50,043 bases of DNA from Edaphobacter sp. (GTDB lineage: Bacteria > Acidobacteriota > Terriglobia > Terriglobales > Acidobacteriaceae). Of the stretch, positions 34,740-45,219 are shown piece after piece. The position numbers and the translations under genes were made by a program. The stretch spans positions 1 through 50,043 of the forward strand of contig JAOAPB010000041.1 of NCBI GenBank assembly GCA_025462645.1. Reading direction: 5' to 3'. The first letter of the stretch is position 1; every line of letters starts with the position of its first letter. Below the pieces are notes generated by a model. That model was given only the letters and a program-made list of their open reading frames with translations. It was not told the DNA's origin and made no database searches.

Positions 34740-36674
34740 ATGAAACGAAGGGATTTTCTCAAATCTTCGGCTGCTCTTACCGGCGGCAGTCTGGTCAGCG
34801 GCCTCGGCCTTAACAATTTGTCGGCTCAAGGCAATTTGTCGGCTCAAGGCAAGCGCTACAACGATACGGTAGGTGGAAAAAGACCCAACATCCTGTTCAT
34901 CCTTGTCGACGAACTGCGCTACCCAAGCGTGTTTCCGAAGGGGATCAAAGACGCCGGCAGCTTCTTCAAGGCATTCATGCCCAACGTGTACAGCCTGTGG
35001 AAGCGGGGAGTTAAATTCGACAATTACCATACCGCAGCGAATGCGTGCACGCCCTCGCGCGGAGTTATGATCAGCGGCCTGTATTCGCAGCAGAGCTGGC
35101 TTATAACAACGATTGTCGCACCGCCCAATCCAAGCCCTATTCTCCTGCGGCAGCCTGTGCTCAACCCTGCCTATCCTACCTATGGCAAGCTGCTTCGCGG
35201 GCTGGGCTATCAGACGCCGTATCGGGGCAAGTGGCACGTGTCGATACCCCAGAAAGATGACAACGGATTGGAGGCTTATGGCTTCGACTACAACACGTAT
35301 CCCGATCCGACGGGCGCCAACCTTCAGGGAACCTATGGAGATGAGAGCCGCGGCTTCCACAATGACGCGTATACGGCTACGCAGGCCGTCCAAGTCCTTC
35401 GAAGCGTGAAGCGCGGGGATCAGCCGTTCTGCCTTACTGTGGGCTTTGTCAATCCACACGACCGGGAGTTCTTTCCCATGGGTACGGAGTTCCGTACCTT
35501 CAATAAATTGTTTAAACGAAACTCCTCGAATCCGCAGGACTTAGCTCCTGGCGCAACCTATCCGGGCAACGGTCCGGTTGTGCCCTGGTTCCGGGATGCC
35601 CTCAAGTCTCCGCCGGAGTACGGTTATCCTGACTTGCCACCGAACTGGGAGAATGCTGCAGATTGGGCTGCCCAGAAGAAGCCGTCTACGCAGACGTTTA
35701 TTAAAGAATTCTCTGAACTGTTCTGGGGAGGCATCAGCGAAGATCCAAAAGAAAAGGACTTCACGATCACTCCCTATCAGGCGACAGCACTTGAAGAGGG
35801 CGTGGCGAAGGCGCCATTCAACTACTGGCGTCGCGGACTGGATAGCTATACGCAGATCATGCAGGTGGTCGACGGCCAGATTGGGCGCGTGCTGGACGAA
35901 CTGCACTGCCTTCCGCAGAGCGTCATCGACAACACGGTCATCGTCTTCGCCTCCGATCACGGGGAGTATTCCGGCGCTCATGGATTGCCGCAGGGCAAGC
36001 TGGGGACAATCTACGAGGAGGCCTGGCATATTCCGTTGATCGTCGTCGATCCAAGTGAGCGATTCACAGGGGATATCGACGATGTTCGTAGCGGTCTGAC
36101 TTCATCGGTGGATCTACTGCCTATGCTCGTCGGGTTAGGAGATCGGGGAAACACGTCGTGGATGTCGGGAGACCTGTCCAAGATCTATGGCCAGCGCCAT
36201 GACATGATTTCGATGTTGAAGTCCAAGCAAGCTCCCGGACGTTCCTACGTGCTGCTCGCCACAGATGAGATTGCTCCCAATACCTATAACTTCAATAGCG
36301 CGCCGACTCACGTATTGGGCTTCCGAACGGACGAATACAAGTTCGGCATCTCCGCACCGTGGAAGACTGCTACGAGCGACATCGTCGTGGACTCCGGACA
36401 GTTGGAGTTCTATGACTATTCAACGAAACGCGGGCAGATGGAGCTCGATAACAAGCCTGGGGATCCGCGAGCGCAACAAACTCTGGACTCCCTCGTGAAC
36501 GACATCATCCCAAATGACCTGCAACAGCCACTGCCGCCGAGTTTGCGAACGCAGCAGCTCGAGTCCAAAGTGGCCCATCTGGTCTATCGGGCGATCGTCG
36601 AAAACATGGACAGCTCGACTTTGAAGGATAACGGAGGGATCCGGGGAATTCTCGGTTACGGCGGAGAATTCTGA
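34740..36674 (+). CDS. Tat-exported sulfatase
   Basis: A 644-residue sulfatase that would hydrolyse a sulfate ester outside the cytoplasm. Seen: a twin-arginine signal (KRRDFLKSSAALTGG), the metal-site strand NILFILVDELRY (residues about 50-61), the formylglycine motif Cys103-Thr-Pro-Ser-Arg107 (NACTPSRG), and ASDHGEYSGAHG for metal binding near residue 406. Cys-type sulfatases need a formylglycine-generating enzyme, which is not in the window. The strand motif has DE where many sulfatases have DD. The N-terminus contains a perfect 18-bp tandem repeat (see 34815). The substrate is unknown. Confidence 0.9.
   Translation: MKRRDFLKSSAALTGGSLVSGLGLNNLSAQGNLSAQGKRYNDTVGGKRPNILFILVDELRYPSVFPKGIKDAGSFFKAFMPNVYSLWKRGVKFDNYHTAANACTPSRGVMISGLYSQQSWLITTIVAPPNPSPILLRQPVLNPAYPTYGKLLRGLGYQTPYRGKWHVSIPQKDDNGLEAYGFDYNTYPDPTGANLQGTYGDESRGFHNDAYTATQAVQVLRSVKRGDQPFCLTVGFVNPHDREFFPMGTEFRTFNKLFKRNSSNPQDLAPGATYPGNGPVVPWFRDALKSPPEYGYPDLPPNWENAADWAAQKKPSTQTFIKEFSELFWGGISEDPKEKDFTITPYQATALEEGVAKAPFNYWRRGLDSYTQIMQVVDGQIGRVLDELHCLPQSVIDNTVIVFASDHGEYSGAHGLPQGKLGTIYEEAWHIPLIVVDPSERFTGDIDDVRSGLTSSVDLLPMLVGLGDRGNTSWMSGDLSKIYGQRHDMISMLKSKQAPGRSYVLLATDEIAPNTYNFNSAPTHVLGFRTDEYKFGISAPWKTATSDIVVDSGQLEFYDYSTKRGQMELDNKPGDPRAQQTLDSLVNDIIPNDLQQPLPPSLRTQQLESKVAHLVYRAIVENMDSSTLKDNGGIRGILGYGGEF
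34815..34850. repeat. 18-bp perfect tandem repeat inside the sulfatase gene
   Basis: Two adjacent exact copies of AATTTGTCGGCTCAAGGC, coding NLSAQG twice, just after the Tat signal peptide. The period is a multiple of three, so gain or loss of a copy keeps the frame. Confidence 0.9.
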
Positions 36675-36689
36675 GGCCAGTGCAGGCAG

Positions 36690-36713
36690 GGAGGGTCGGC
36701 CCGTCGGCCCTCC
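36690..36713 (+). terminator. Hairpin after the sulfatase gene
   Basis: A 9-bp stem, GGAGGGTCG with CGGCCCTCC (one G-T pair), loop GCCCGT, 15 bases after the sulfatase stop. There is no clear T-run, so it may be a partial terminator only. Confidence 0.5.
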
Positions 36714-36838
36714 GCTGATGCGATTTAAATCGGCTTTGTGAGGGGCGGATTGTGCCTGGAATGCGATGGCCAGGCTCGCTGGCGGGATCGTGGGAGAGCG
36801 CTGAAATTATCGAGAAACCGTCGTCACGTCGTCAGTCG

Positions 36839-37528
36839 TCAGGAGATGTGGGAGGGGTGTTCGGCGGGTGGGGTGGGCTTCTGCTTGCGGCTGAGGACGA
36901 AGCTGCGACGCTTGCGCTTGCGCTCGGAGGCGTGGTCGATCTTCTTCCAGAAGCCGACGAAGTAGTCGACGGCGGAGATGATGGAGACGGCCGTCATCCA
37001 GTAGATGGCCGTGATGGCGATGAAGCGAACGGCTACGATGAAGCCGCCCCAGTTCCAGTAGTCCCAGCGGTGGGCGAGGATGGCGGCGACGACGGAGACG
37101 ATCTGGATGACGGTCTTGAGCTTGCCGATCTCGCTGGCCTCGATGGTGAAGCCCTCGTTGGCTGCGATGGAGCGGAGGCCCGAGACGAGGAACTCGCGGC
37201 CGATGACGAGCACGGCGATCCAGGGTGGGACGATGCGGGGGTTGTAGGCCACCAGGACGATGTAGGCCGCGCTGACCATGAGCTTGTCGGCAAGGGGGTC
37301 GAGGAGCATTCCCATGGTGGTGATCTGGTGGCGGCGGCGGGCGAGGTAGCCGTCGAGGCCGTCGGTGATGCTGGCCATGATGAAGACGATGGAGGCGATG
37401 ATCTCCTGCTCGCCGCCACGGAGGCCGTGGGCGCCGTGGCCCTGGAAGGGAAAGGCAGGCGAGAGTATCCAGATGAGGAGGGGCACGCTGGCAATGCGGC
37501 TCATCGTGATGGAGTTGGGCAGGTTCAT
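36839..37528 (-). CDS. pgsA: CDP-diacylglycerol-glycerol-3-phosphate 3-phosphatidyltransferase
   Basis: A 229-residue integral membrane enzyme that makes phosphatidylglycerol phosphate from CDP-diacylglycerol and glycerol-3-phosphate. Seen: MNLPNSITMSRI at the start, as in PgsA, and the CDP-alcohol phosphotransferase motif DGLDGYLARRRHQ continuing to GMLLDPLADK (D-G-x2-A-R-x8-G-x3-D-x3-D form). Several membrane helices follow, and the C-terminus is basic and Pro-rich. The region has a long G+C-rich, low-complexity opposite strand, so many mirror frames there are not real genes. Confidence 0.9.
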   Translation of the reverse strand: MNLPNSITMSRIASVPLLIWILSPAFPFQGHGAHGLRGGEQEIIASIVFIMASITDGLDGYLARRRHQITTMGMLLDPLADKLMVSAAYIVLVAYNPRIVPPWIAVLVIGREFLVSGLRSIAANEGFTIEASEIGKLKTVIQIVSVVAAILAHRWDYWNWGGFIVAVRFIAITAIYWMTAVSIISAVDYFVGFWKKIDHASERKRKRRSFVLSRKQKPTPPAEHPSHIS

Positions 37529-37664
37529 CGGGTAACCATCTGAAAACGGGGGCCAGGCGCGGGAGGGAATGCGCCGGACAAAGCCGGACAGACACTAGCA
37601 TTTTGCCACATCGGGGTGAAGGTGTGACAGAAGCGGAGATTTCCGGTCTGCTACCATTCTGCGC

Positions 37665-38555
37665 ATGCTGAGCCGCAGGGATTTTGGGAAGATGATTACG
37701 GCGGCGGTGGTACTGCCGTCAGCAGGCATGGCGGAGCCGCTGGAGCAGGATAAAGACAGGGTGGGGCTGCAGGGTCCACAGGGTCCACAGTTCTCCGTCA
37801 TGATGTGGACGCTGAGCAAACGAGGGAGCTTCGACGAGAACCTGGAGTGGGTTGCGGAGGCGGGATATCGTCACGTGGAGCTCGTGAGCGAGTACAAGGG
37901 CTGGTCGGGGGAGGACCAGCACAGGATTCTCGCTCATATGAAGGCACTGGGGATCTCCATAGACGCCATGGCCGGCATGAGGCTTGGCTTTGCGGATCCG
38001 TCGGGAGGCGACGCCTACCTCTCGGAGCTGAAGAGTTTGATTCTGATCGCCCAGCGACTGCATTGTGGCCAGATTATTCTGATGTCCGGGAAGCGCATTG
38101 AGGGTGTTCCCGCCCAAAGATAGCATGAAGCTTCGATTGAGACGCTGAAGCGCGCTGCGGAGGTACTGCATGGGGCTGGACTTGCGGGCGTGATCGAACC
38201 GATCGACCGGCTGGAGAATCCCTCGATCTACCTCGACGGAGTGGGTGAGGGGTTCGAGATCAATCGAGCCGTGGGGAGCCCTGACATCAAGGTGCTCTAC
38301 GACCTTTACCACGAGCAACGCGGGTTCGGGAACCTTATCGAGAAGCTCGATAAGAACATCGGAGAGGTTGGGCTGATCCACGTGGCGGATGTTCCAGGGA
38401 GGCGCGAGCCGGGTACTGGCGAGGTGAACTACGGCAATATCTACAAGCGTCTTGCGCAGATGAAGTACACGGGGATGGTGGCGATGGAGTTCTATCCGAC
38501 CGGCGATGTGGTGGAGACACTGCGGCGCGCACGGGAAGAGGTGATGGGTTCCTGA
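37665..38555 (+). pseudogene. TIM-barrel sugar isomerase/epimerase gene with an in-frame amber codon
   Basis: A hydroxypyruvate isomerase/sugar phosphate isomerase-like TIM barrel of about 296 codons. Part 1 (37665-38123): a Tat-like start (LSRRDFGKM), GYRHVELVSEYKGW and QIILMSGKR. Part 2 continues in the same frame from 38124 (HEASIETLKRAAEVLHGAG) through LYDLYHEQ, IHVADVPGRREPGTGEVNY and AMEFYP. A TAG at 38121-38123 separates them, in the position where relatives often have Gln before His; CAG to TAG is the simplest change. Full-length homology on both sides shows a recent break, or readthrough. Confidence 0.85.
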
Positions 38556-38676
38556 GGAGATCACCTCTCTTCAATCCGAGGATCGAATTAGCGAATGACC
38601 GTTTGCCTGGATGCCTGCTCTCTCTTTTTTTGGCCTTAACTGCCGATAAAGAGACTGTCGGATGACGGAGCAGACG

Positions 38677-39876
38677 ATGCGTGCTGTAAGGATTGCCGGA
38701 TTTGCGCTGAAGATATTTACCCTCCTCTCGCTCGGCCTGGGGCCGATGATGGCGGCGACGAAGATCCCGACCAGCGTGGTGCTAACGGTTACGACGCCAT
38801 CCACGATCTACTTCGGGCAGATCGTGGATGGGTTTGCGAAGGTGAGTTCGGGCGATGGCAGTGAGGTAACGGGCACGATCACCTTCTTCGACGGCACAAT
38901 GAATCTGTGCGTGATCCCGGTCGAGCAGGGCGCGAGTTGCCCGGTGAGTGTTGGGAGTGGATTCGCTGCGGGGACGCATGCTCTGACGGCGGCGTACTCG
39001 GGGGATGCAGGGCACTCGGGCTCGACCTCGAACCCGGTGAGCGTGGGGGTTTTGCAGGATGCAACGACGGCAAGCGTGACGAGCTCCGTGAACCCGGCGG
39101 CTTATGGTGAGAGTGTCCTGTTTACGGCAACCGTCCAGGGAGCTCATGGGGCTGCATTGGGGCCGGTTACGTTTCTCGATGGGACGACTGCGCTCGGAAC
39201 GGTTGCGCTGAGCTCTGCCGGTGCGGCGTCGCTATCGATCTCTTCGCTGGCAGCGGGAGTTCATCCGATCACGGTGGTGTATGGTGCGACACAGAACTCG
39301 AGCGCCGCGACGAGTGCAGTGTTGAGCGAGGTCGTTCAAGCTGCGCCGGCGACGCCTCCTCCTCCAACGACACCGGTGTCTGCGGGAAGCTTCACGATCA
39401 GTGCGTCGCCGGTGACAGTGAGGGTTGGCCAGATGGCGAGCGTGATGGTGAAGGTGTCTGCCGCCAATGGATTCAACCAGGCGGTGCAGCTGGGATGCAG
39501 CAACCTGCCGAGCGAGTCGGCCTGCACCTTTGGGTCGGGGATGATTCGGGCGGGCGGCGGATCGACCACGCTGCAGCTGAGTACGATGGGGCCGCGCGAT
39601 TGCGGGTCGACGACGCCCTATGGCGCGGGACTGCCGTATGTCGCTCCAATGGCCGCGGGATTGATGATGCTGCTTGTTCCGCGCAGGCGGCGGGTCATGA
39701 AGGGGTTGCTTGTGGCTTTGGTTGCGCTATGCGGTTTAACTGCGATGGGGGGCTGCGGGAACTGCACGAATCTGGGGACGCGGCCGGGGACTTACATTAT
39801 CAATGTGACGGGGACGGGGATGGGAGCTACGCCGACAGTGGTCTCGCAGAAGGTAACTCTTACAGTTACTTTTTAG
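38677..39876 (+). CDS. Exported Ig-like repeat protein
   Basis: A 399-residue exported protein. Seen: a hydrophobic signal (FALKIFTLLSLGLGPMMA), at least two bacterial Ig-like repeats (VTGTITFFDGTMNLCV with LTAAYSGDAGHSGSTSN, and ALGPVTFLDGTTALGTV with ITVVYGATQNSS), a Pro/Thr linker, a third beta domain, and near the C-terminus two hydrophobic stretches separated by PRRRRVMK, followed by a Cys-containing tail. Such proteins are abundant in acidobacteria, with proposed adhesion or surface roles. ATG 38662 is an alternative start; 38677 has the better ribosome-binding site. Confidence 0.75.
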   Translation: MRAVRIAGFALKIFTLLSLGLGPMMAATKIPTSVVLTVTTPSTIYFGQIVDGFAKVSSGDGSEVTGTITFFDGTMNLCVIPVEQGASCPVSVGSGFAAGTHALTAAYSGDAGHSGSTSNPVSVGVLQDATTASVTSSVNPAAYGESVLFTATVQGAHGAALGPVTFLDGTTALGTVALSSAGAASLSISSLAAGVHPITVVYGATQNSSAATSAVLSEVVQAAPATPPPPTTPVSAGSFTISASPVTVRVGQMASVMVKVSAANGFNQAVQLGCSNLPSESACTFGSGMIRAGGGSTTLQLSTMGPRDCGSTTPYGAGLPYVAPMAAGLMMLLVPRRRRVMKGLLVALVALCGLTAMGGCGNCTNLGTRPGTYIINVTGTGMGATPTVVSQKVTLTVTF

Positions 39877-39970
39877 CTTTATCGCGGAAGGCAAGAACAG
39901 GCAACGGCAAAGGCGGTGGAGTGTGTTGCTGGAAAAGGTTCGGGCGGTCGTAGTGAGTCCAGACCTTCGG

Positions 39971-39996
39971 GATCCTTCGCTCCGCTCAGGATGACG
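39971..39996. repeat. Interspersed GATCCTTCGCTCCGCTCAGG-type motif
   Basis: A short imperfect dyad (ATCCT/AGGAT ends) in the gap between the Ig-repeat and glutamate dehydrogenase genes. Near-identical motifs are common intergenic repeats in many G+C-rich soil bacteria. Only one copy is visible here, so the repeat status rests on general knowledge. Confidence 0.45.
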
Positions 39997-40025
39997 ACAT
40001 AGAACAAACAACGACAAAGGCAAGA

Positions 40026-40055
40026 GCAAAAGCAAAGGCAAAGGCAAAGGCAAAG
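40026..40055. repeat. Hexamer tandem repeat (GCAAAG)n
   Basis: Five hexamer units (first GCAAAA, then four GCAAAG), with looser related copies on both sides (about 39890-40075). It lies in the non-coding gap before the glutamate dehydrogenase stop codon and is probably prone to slippage. Confidence 0.8.
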
Positions 40056-40125
40056 TAACGGCAACAGCAAAGGCAGAGGAGAGACAGCTTGTACCTGCCT
40101 CTCCTCTCTTTGTCGATGGTAACTG

Positions 40126-41403
<1,278 letters not shown>

Positions 41404-41630
41404 GGTCGATTCCCTTTTCTCTGTTGGTGGTATCAGCGATTCCCCGGCCATCGTTTTGCCCTCAATGAGAGCAGCATACAGCTTGAGCCAGACCGGTCAG
41501 TGGCCAAACTGAAGGAGTATAGGCTTGCGGATTTGGGAATGCAACCAGATGTGCAAGGCGAAGTGCTTCCCCCGTAACCAGTTAGACGTGGGTGGGAATC
41601 AGTCGACACGCAGTTATGATGGAGGCAGCC

Positions 41631-43145
41631 ATGCCCGTTGCCAATACGAACTCTCTGCCCTCTTCCCGCGATTTCCTGAAGTTGAGCCGTAAGCACTCCC
41701 TTGTGCCCGTATATCGGACGGTAACGGCGGATCTTGAGACTCCGGTGTCGGCGTTCCTGCGGATCGCTGCGGAGGAGCCCGAGGCCTTTCTGCTGGAGTC
41801 GGTGGAGGGGGGCGAGCATGTGGGCCGTTATACCTTCATCGGGATACAGCCATATAAAAAGATGGTGTCGCGGGGGCAGGACATTACCGTGCAGGAGGGG
41901 CGACGGAGCCGTTCGTTTACCGGCGATATCTTCGAGGAGCTGAAGAAGGCGCTGAGTGGGCATACTCCGGCGCGGCTGGCGGGGCTGCCTCCGTTTACCG
42001 CCGGGGCTGTGGGATTCTTTGCCTATGATGTCGTGCGGCAGATTGAGAAGCTGCCTTCGACGACGAAGGATGAGCTTGGTGTGCCGGATGCGTGTCTGAT
42101 GTTCTTCGATCAGGTGCTGGCGTTCGACCATGTGAAGAAAGAGATTCACCTGATGGTGACGGTGGACCTGCAGCGCGAGGCTCGCGAGGGAGCTTATGAG
42201 CGCGCGGTTCGGCGGCTGAATCGGCTGGAGAAGCGGCTGGCGAGTGCTCTGCCTGTGCAAAGGAAGAAGAGACCGGATGGGAAGCTGAAGCTGACGGCTC
42301 GAACTCCGAAGGCCAGGTTTTTGAAGTCGGTGGAGAAGACGAAGGAGTACATCGCTGCGGGAGACGTGTTCCAGTGCGTGCTGTCGCAGCGATTCGATTG
42401 CGAGCCGGGGGTTGATGCGTTCGATGTGTATCGGGCGCTGCGAATTGTGAATCCTTCACCCTATATGTACTTCCTGCGGTTTGGGCTGGAGGACTCGTCG
42501 AAGAAGAAGCCGGCCGAGGCGCATATTGTTGGGTCTTCGCCGGAGCTGCTAGTGCGGGTGCATGGGCGCGAGGTGGAGTATCGGCCGATTGCCGGAACTC
42601 GACCGCGCAGTGCGGATGAGGTGGAGGATCGGGCGATTGAGGCCGATCTGCGCTCCGATACCAAAGAGGTGGCGGAGCACATCATGCTGGTGGATCTGGG
42701 GCGGAACGATGTTGGGCGGGTGAGTGAGTTCGGCTCGGTGAAGGTGAAGGACCTGATGTTCGTGGAGCGCTACAGCCATGTGATGCATCTGGTGAGTTCG
42801 CTCGAGGGCAAACTGCGCGCAGGGCTGGAGCCGATCGATGCGTTCCGGGCGTGCTTCCCTGCGGGGACGCTGAGTGGGGCGCCGAAGATTCGGGCGATGG
42901 AGATTATCGAAGAGCTGGAGCCGGCACGGCGTGGGGTTTACGGCGGCAGCATTCTCTATGCGGACTTCAATGGGAATCTGGACTCGTGCATTGCGATTCG
43001 CACGCTGTATATGAATGGGAAGCAGGGGTATATCCAGGCGGGGGCTGGGATTGTCGCGGACTCCGTGCCGGAGAAAGAGTTTGAGGAGTGCGGGAATAAG
43101 GCTCGGGCGGTGGTGCGAGCTATCGAACGGGCTCGTCAGATTTAG
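41631..43145 (+). CDS. trpE: Anthranilate synthase component I
   Basis: A 504-residue enzyme that makes anthranilate from chorismate with ammonia from TrpG. Seen: an N-terminal regulatory region with LESVEGGEHVGRYTFIG (Trp-site-like LLES), then the chorismate-binding domain with GDVFQCVLSQRF, RPIAGTRPRS, LVDLGRNDVGRV, GTLSGAPKIRAMEII and GAGIVADSVPEKEFEE. The start at 41631 has GGAGG 5 bases upstream; ATG at 41592 or 41619 would be longer alternatives. trpG follows about 340 bases downstream with a minus-strand small gene between them. Confidence 0.95.
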   Translation: MPVANTNSLPSSRDFLKLSRKHSLVPVYRTVTADLETPVSAFLRIAAEEPEAFLLESVEGGEHVGRYTFIGIQPYKKMVSRGQDITVQEGRRSRSFTGDIFEELKKALSGHTPARLAGLPPFTAGAVGFFAYDVVRQIEKLPSTTKDELGVPDACLMFFDQVLAFDHVKKEIHLMVTVDLQREAREGAYERAVRRLNRLEKRLASALPVQRKKRPDGKLKLTARTPKARFLKSVEKTKEYIAAGDVFQCVLSQRFDCEPGVDAFDVYRALRIVNPSPYMYFLRFGLEDSSKKKPAEAHIVGSSPELLVRVHGREVEYRPIAGTRPRSADEVEDRAIEADLRSDTKEVAEHIMLVDLGRNDVGRVSEFGSVKVKDLMFVERYSHVMHLVSSLEGKLRAGLEPIDAFRACFPAGTLSGAPKIRAMEIIEELEPARRGVYGGSILYADFNGNLDSCIAIRTLYMNGKQGYIQAGAGIVADSVPEKEFEECGNKARAVVRAIERARQI

Positions 43146-43151
43146 CCTGGT

Positions 43152-43391
43152 TTAAGAGGAGTGATCGCTCTCCTGCTGGAGAGCCCACCAGATGCCGCCG
43201 GCAATCTGTAGAACACCAATTGTCCGAGTGAGGAGTGGGCGTTCCTGCAGCTCACCCATCAAACTCTTCCACGGTGCGGGGCCGTGTTTCCAGGCGAGGG
43301 CGTCGTCCTGTGGACGAATCACCGCCATCACACCATCTCCGATGAGAGCCATGGCTGCGAAGTGTTTCCAGCGCCTCGATGCGAGGGACAT
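43152..43391 (-). CDS. Small hypothetical protein between trpE and trpG
   Basis: A 79-residue protein starting MSLASRRWKHFAAMALIGDGV, ending with a short hydrophobic stretch (TIGVLQIAGGIWWAL). It may be membrane-associated. AGGTGG lies 5 bases upstream of the ATG at 43391; GTG codons at 43397/43400 are alternatives. It is convergent with trpE and divergent from trpG. No family is recognised, but similar small basic proteins occur in related genomes, as inferred from style only. Confidence 0.5.
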   Translation of the reverse strand: MSLASRRWKHFAAMALIGDGVMAVIRPQDDALAWKHGPAPWKSLMGELQERPLLTRTIGVLQIAGGIWWALQQESDHSS

Positions 43392-43484
43392 TTGCACCAC
43401 CTGAAGAGTTAGAGCTCACCGGTGACCCCGATGTTGCCTGCGAGTGCCATTCGGCGGAGCCAAGCGTAGAATCAAAGAATCGTT

Positions 43485-44060
43485 ATGGTCTTTGTTCTCG
43501 ATAACTACGACTCGTTTACCTACAACCTGGTTCAGTACATGGGTGAGCTTGGCGCTGAGATGGTGATTCGGCGCAACGATGAGCTGACTCCCGCCGAGGT
43601 CGAAGCGCTGCGGCCTGAGCGGATCCTGATCTCGCCGGGGCCTTGTACGCCGCAGGATGCGGGGATCAGCATGGACCTGATCCGGCACTTTGCCAAGCTG
43701 GACAGGAGGGTTCCTATTCTTGGGGTCTGCCTGGGACATCAGGCGATTGGCGCGGCGTTTGGCGGAGATGTGATTCGGGCTCCCAAGCTGATGCACGGCA
43801 AGACGAGCGAGGTGGAGCATGACGGCAAGACGATCTTCGCCGGAGTTCCCTCGACGATGACATGCACACGGTATCACTCGCTGATTGTCTCCGAAGAAAA
43901 GTTTCCTGAGGAGTTGGAGGTGTCTGCGCGTACCGCGGATGGTGAGACCATTATGGGATTGCGGCATCGCGAGCTGCCGATTGAAGGTGTGCAGTTTCAT
44001 CCGGAGAGCGTCCTGACGGTGCATGGGAAGCAGATCATCCAGAATTTCCTGAAGATGTAG
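43485..44060 (+). CDS. trpG: Anthranilate synthase component II (glutamine amidotransferase)
   Basis: A 191-residue class I amidotransferase that supplies ammonia to TrpE. Seen: [20 protein letters not shown] at the start (residues about 4-23), the oxyanion-hole ISPGPCTP, the nucleophile motif [10 protein letters not shown], and the catalytic His-Pro-Glu ([11 protein letters not shown]). A pabA-like dual use cannot be excluded. It is followed after 8 bases by the FecR-like secreted protein gene. Confidence 0.94.
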   Translation: MVFVLDNYDSFTYNLVQYMGELGAEMVIRRNDELTPAEVEALRPERILISPGPCTPQDAGISMDLIRHFAKLDRRVPILGVCLGHQAIGAAFGGDVIRAPKLMHGKTSEVEHDGKTIFAGVPSTMTCTRYHSLIVSEEKFPEELEVSARTADGETIMGLRHRELPIEGVQFHPESVLTVHGKQIIQNFLKM

Positions 44061-44074
44061 GTGGTGGTGTGACG

Positions 44075-45094
44075 ATGCGCCGAATCATTCTGATGTTTGT
44101 TGTTATGGGCGGCGTAGTGCAGGCGCAGCAGCAGCCTATCGGCTCTGTAGGGGTGCAGGATGCCACGGTCGCGGGTGCGCTCGAGGTGACCAACGGGCGC
44201 ACGGTTCTGGTGGGAAATACGACCGTGACCGCGAGAGATCATGCGGCGGAGGTTGCGCTGAATCGCGGCGGCGCGGTACGGGTCTGCGCTACGAGCGGCC
44301 TGCATGTAACGGCTGGGAAGACCACGATCTCTGCAATGCCCTTGATGCTGGCGCTCGATCGCGGAGCGATTGAGGTGCGGATGGCGGCGACGACCAGCGA
44401 TGTGGTGATGACGCCGGATCTGCGGTTTACGATGCGCAGCGATGCGCCCCTCGATCTACGGCTCCGGGTGACGAAGAACGGCGATACGTGTGTCGACAAT
44501 CGTGGAGCCAAGGCTCCTGTGTTGAACGTGGTGGACCAGTTCGGCGAGGCGACCTACGAACTGCAAGCGGGGCAGCACGTGCTGTTTGAACACGGCAGCT
44601 TGAAGGAGGTTGTGGACCACGAGAGCTCGGCGTGCGGATGTCCGCCAGAGCCTGTGGTGTCAGTGGCAGATGCAGGCGTGACCTCGGCGAATCCGGCGGC
44701 GGCAGGTAGTGCGGTTGGAGGCAAGCCAGAGGCGGAGCAACATCCCTTTCCTGCGGCGGTAAGCGCGGGGCTTACGCCACCGCCAGCGGTTCCGCAGGCT
44801 CCGGCAGAGACTGTGCATGCGCAGGTTTCATCGACACTCAGCTATAACGCGAGTGGTTCCGAAAGGCCGGATTCGGTGACGGGAGGCGAGGCAAAGGGAG
44901 ATGTGATAAACCAGGCCGGTAACGGGGCCGCCTCGTCGCCTGCCGCAGCGCATTCGCCGGTGTCAGAGTCGACGATTGCTGCGCCTCCGGTGGTGGCTAC
45001 AGCGCAAGCACCTCCACCACCACCCGCACCTCCACCGTCGGATGTGATCCATTCGATTGGGCGGTTCTTCAAGCGGCTGTTTGGCCGCGGGTAA
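44075..45094 (+). CDS. Exported FecR-like/Pro-rich hypothetical protein
   Basis: A 339-residue exported protein. Seen: a signal (MRRIILMFVVMGGVVQAQ), a beta domain with FecR-like strands (VTNGRTVLVGNTTVTARDH, LNRGGAVRVC, YELQAGQHVLFEHG), then a long Ala/Pro-rich disordered tail and a basic amphipathic end (IHSIGRFFKRLFGRG). FecR-like domains sense or relay in the periplasm, but no sigma factor or TonB receptor is adjacent, so the role is unknown. A GTG at 44069 is an alternative start. Confidence 0.7.
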   Translation: MRRIILMFVVMGGVVQAQQQPIGSVGVQDATVAGALEVTNGRTVLVGNTTVTARDHAAEVALNRGGAVRVCATSGLHVTAGKTTISAMPLMLALDRGAIEVRMAATTSDVVMTPDLRFTMRSDAPLDLRLRVTKNGDTCVDNRGAKAPVLNVVDQFGEATYELQAGQHVLFEHGSLKEVVDHESSACGCPPEPVVSVADAGVTSANPAAAGSAVGGKPEAEQHPFPAAVSAGLTPPPAVPQAPAETVHAQVSSTLSYNASGSERPDSVTGGEAKGDVINQAGNGAASSPAAAHSPVSESTIAAPPVVATAQAPPPPPAPPPSDVIHSIGRFFKRLFGRG

Positions 45095-45219
45095 GGGCTG
45101 ATCGACAAGCCTGCTGCGATACAATTGAAAGGTTGTGGATAATTTCAGCAGCTATGCTGGTATGCCCACGGAACATTCTCAACACAGCTGAACTCAACCC
45201 AGATTAGGGGCTTTCTTTT

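Noticed and set aside
36752..37601. Long open frames opposite and alongside pgsA (Asp/Gly-rich and Arg/His-rich)
   Set aside because: Low complexity, caused by the G+C bias of pgsA codons; only the pgsA frame has a CDP-alcohol phosphotransferase motif.
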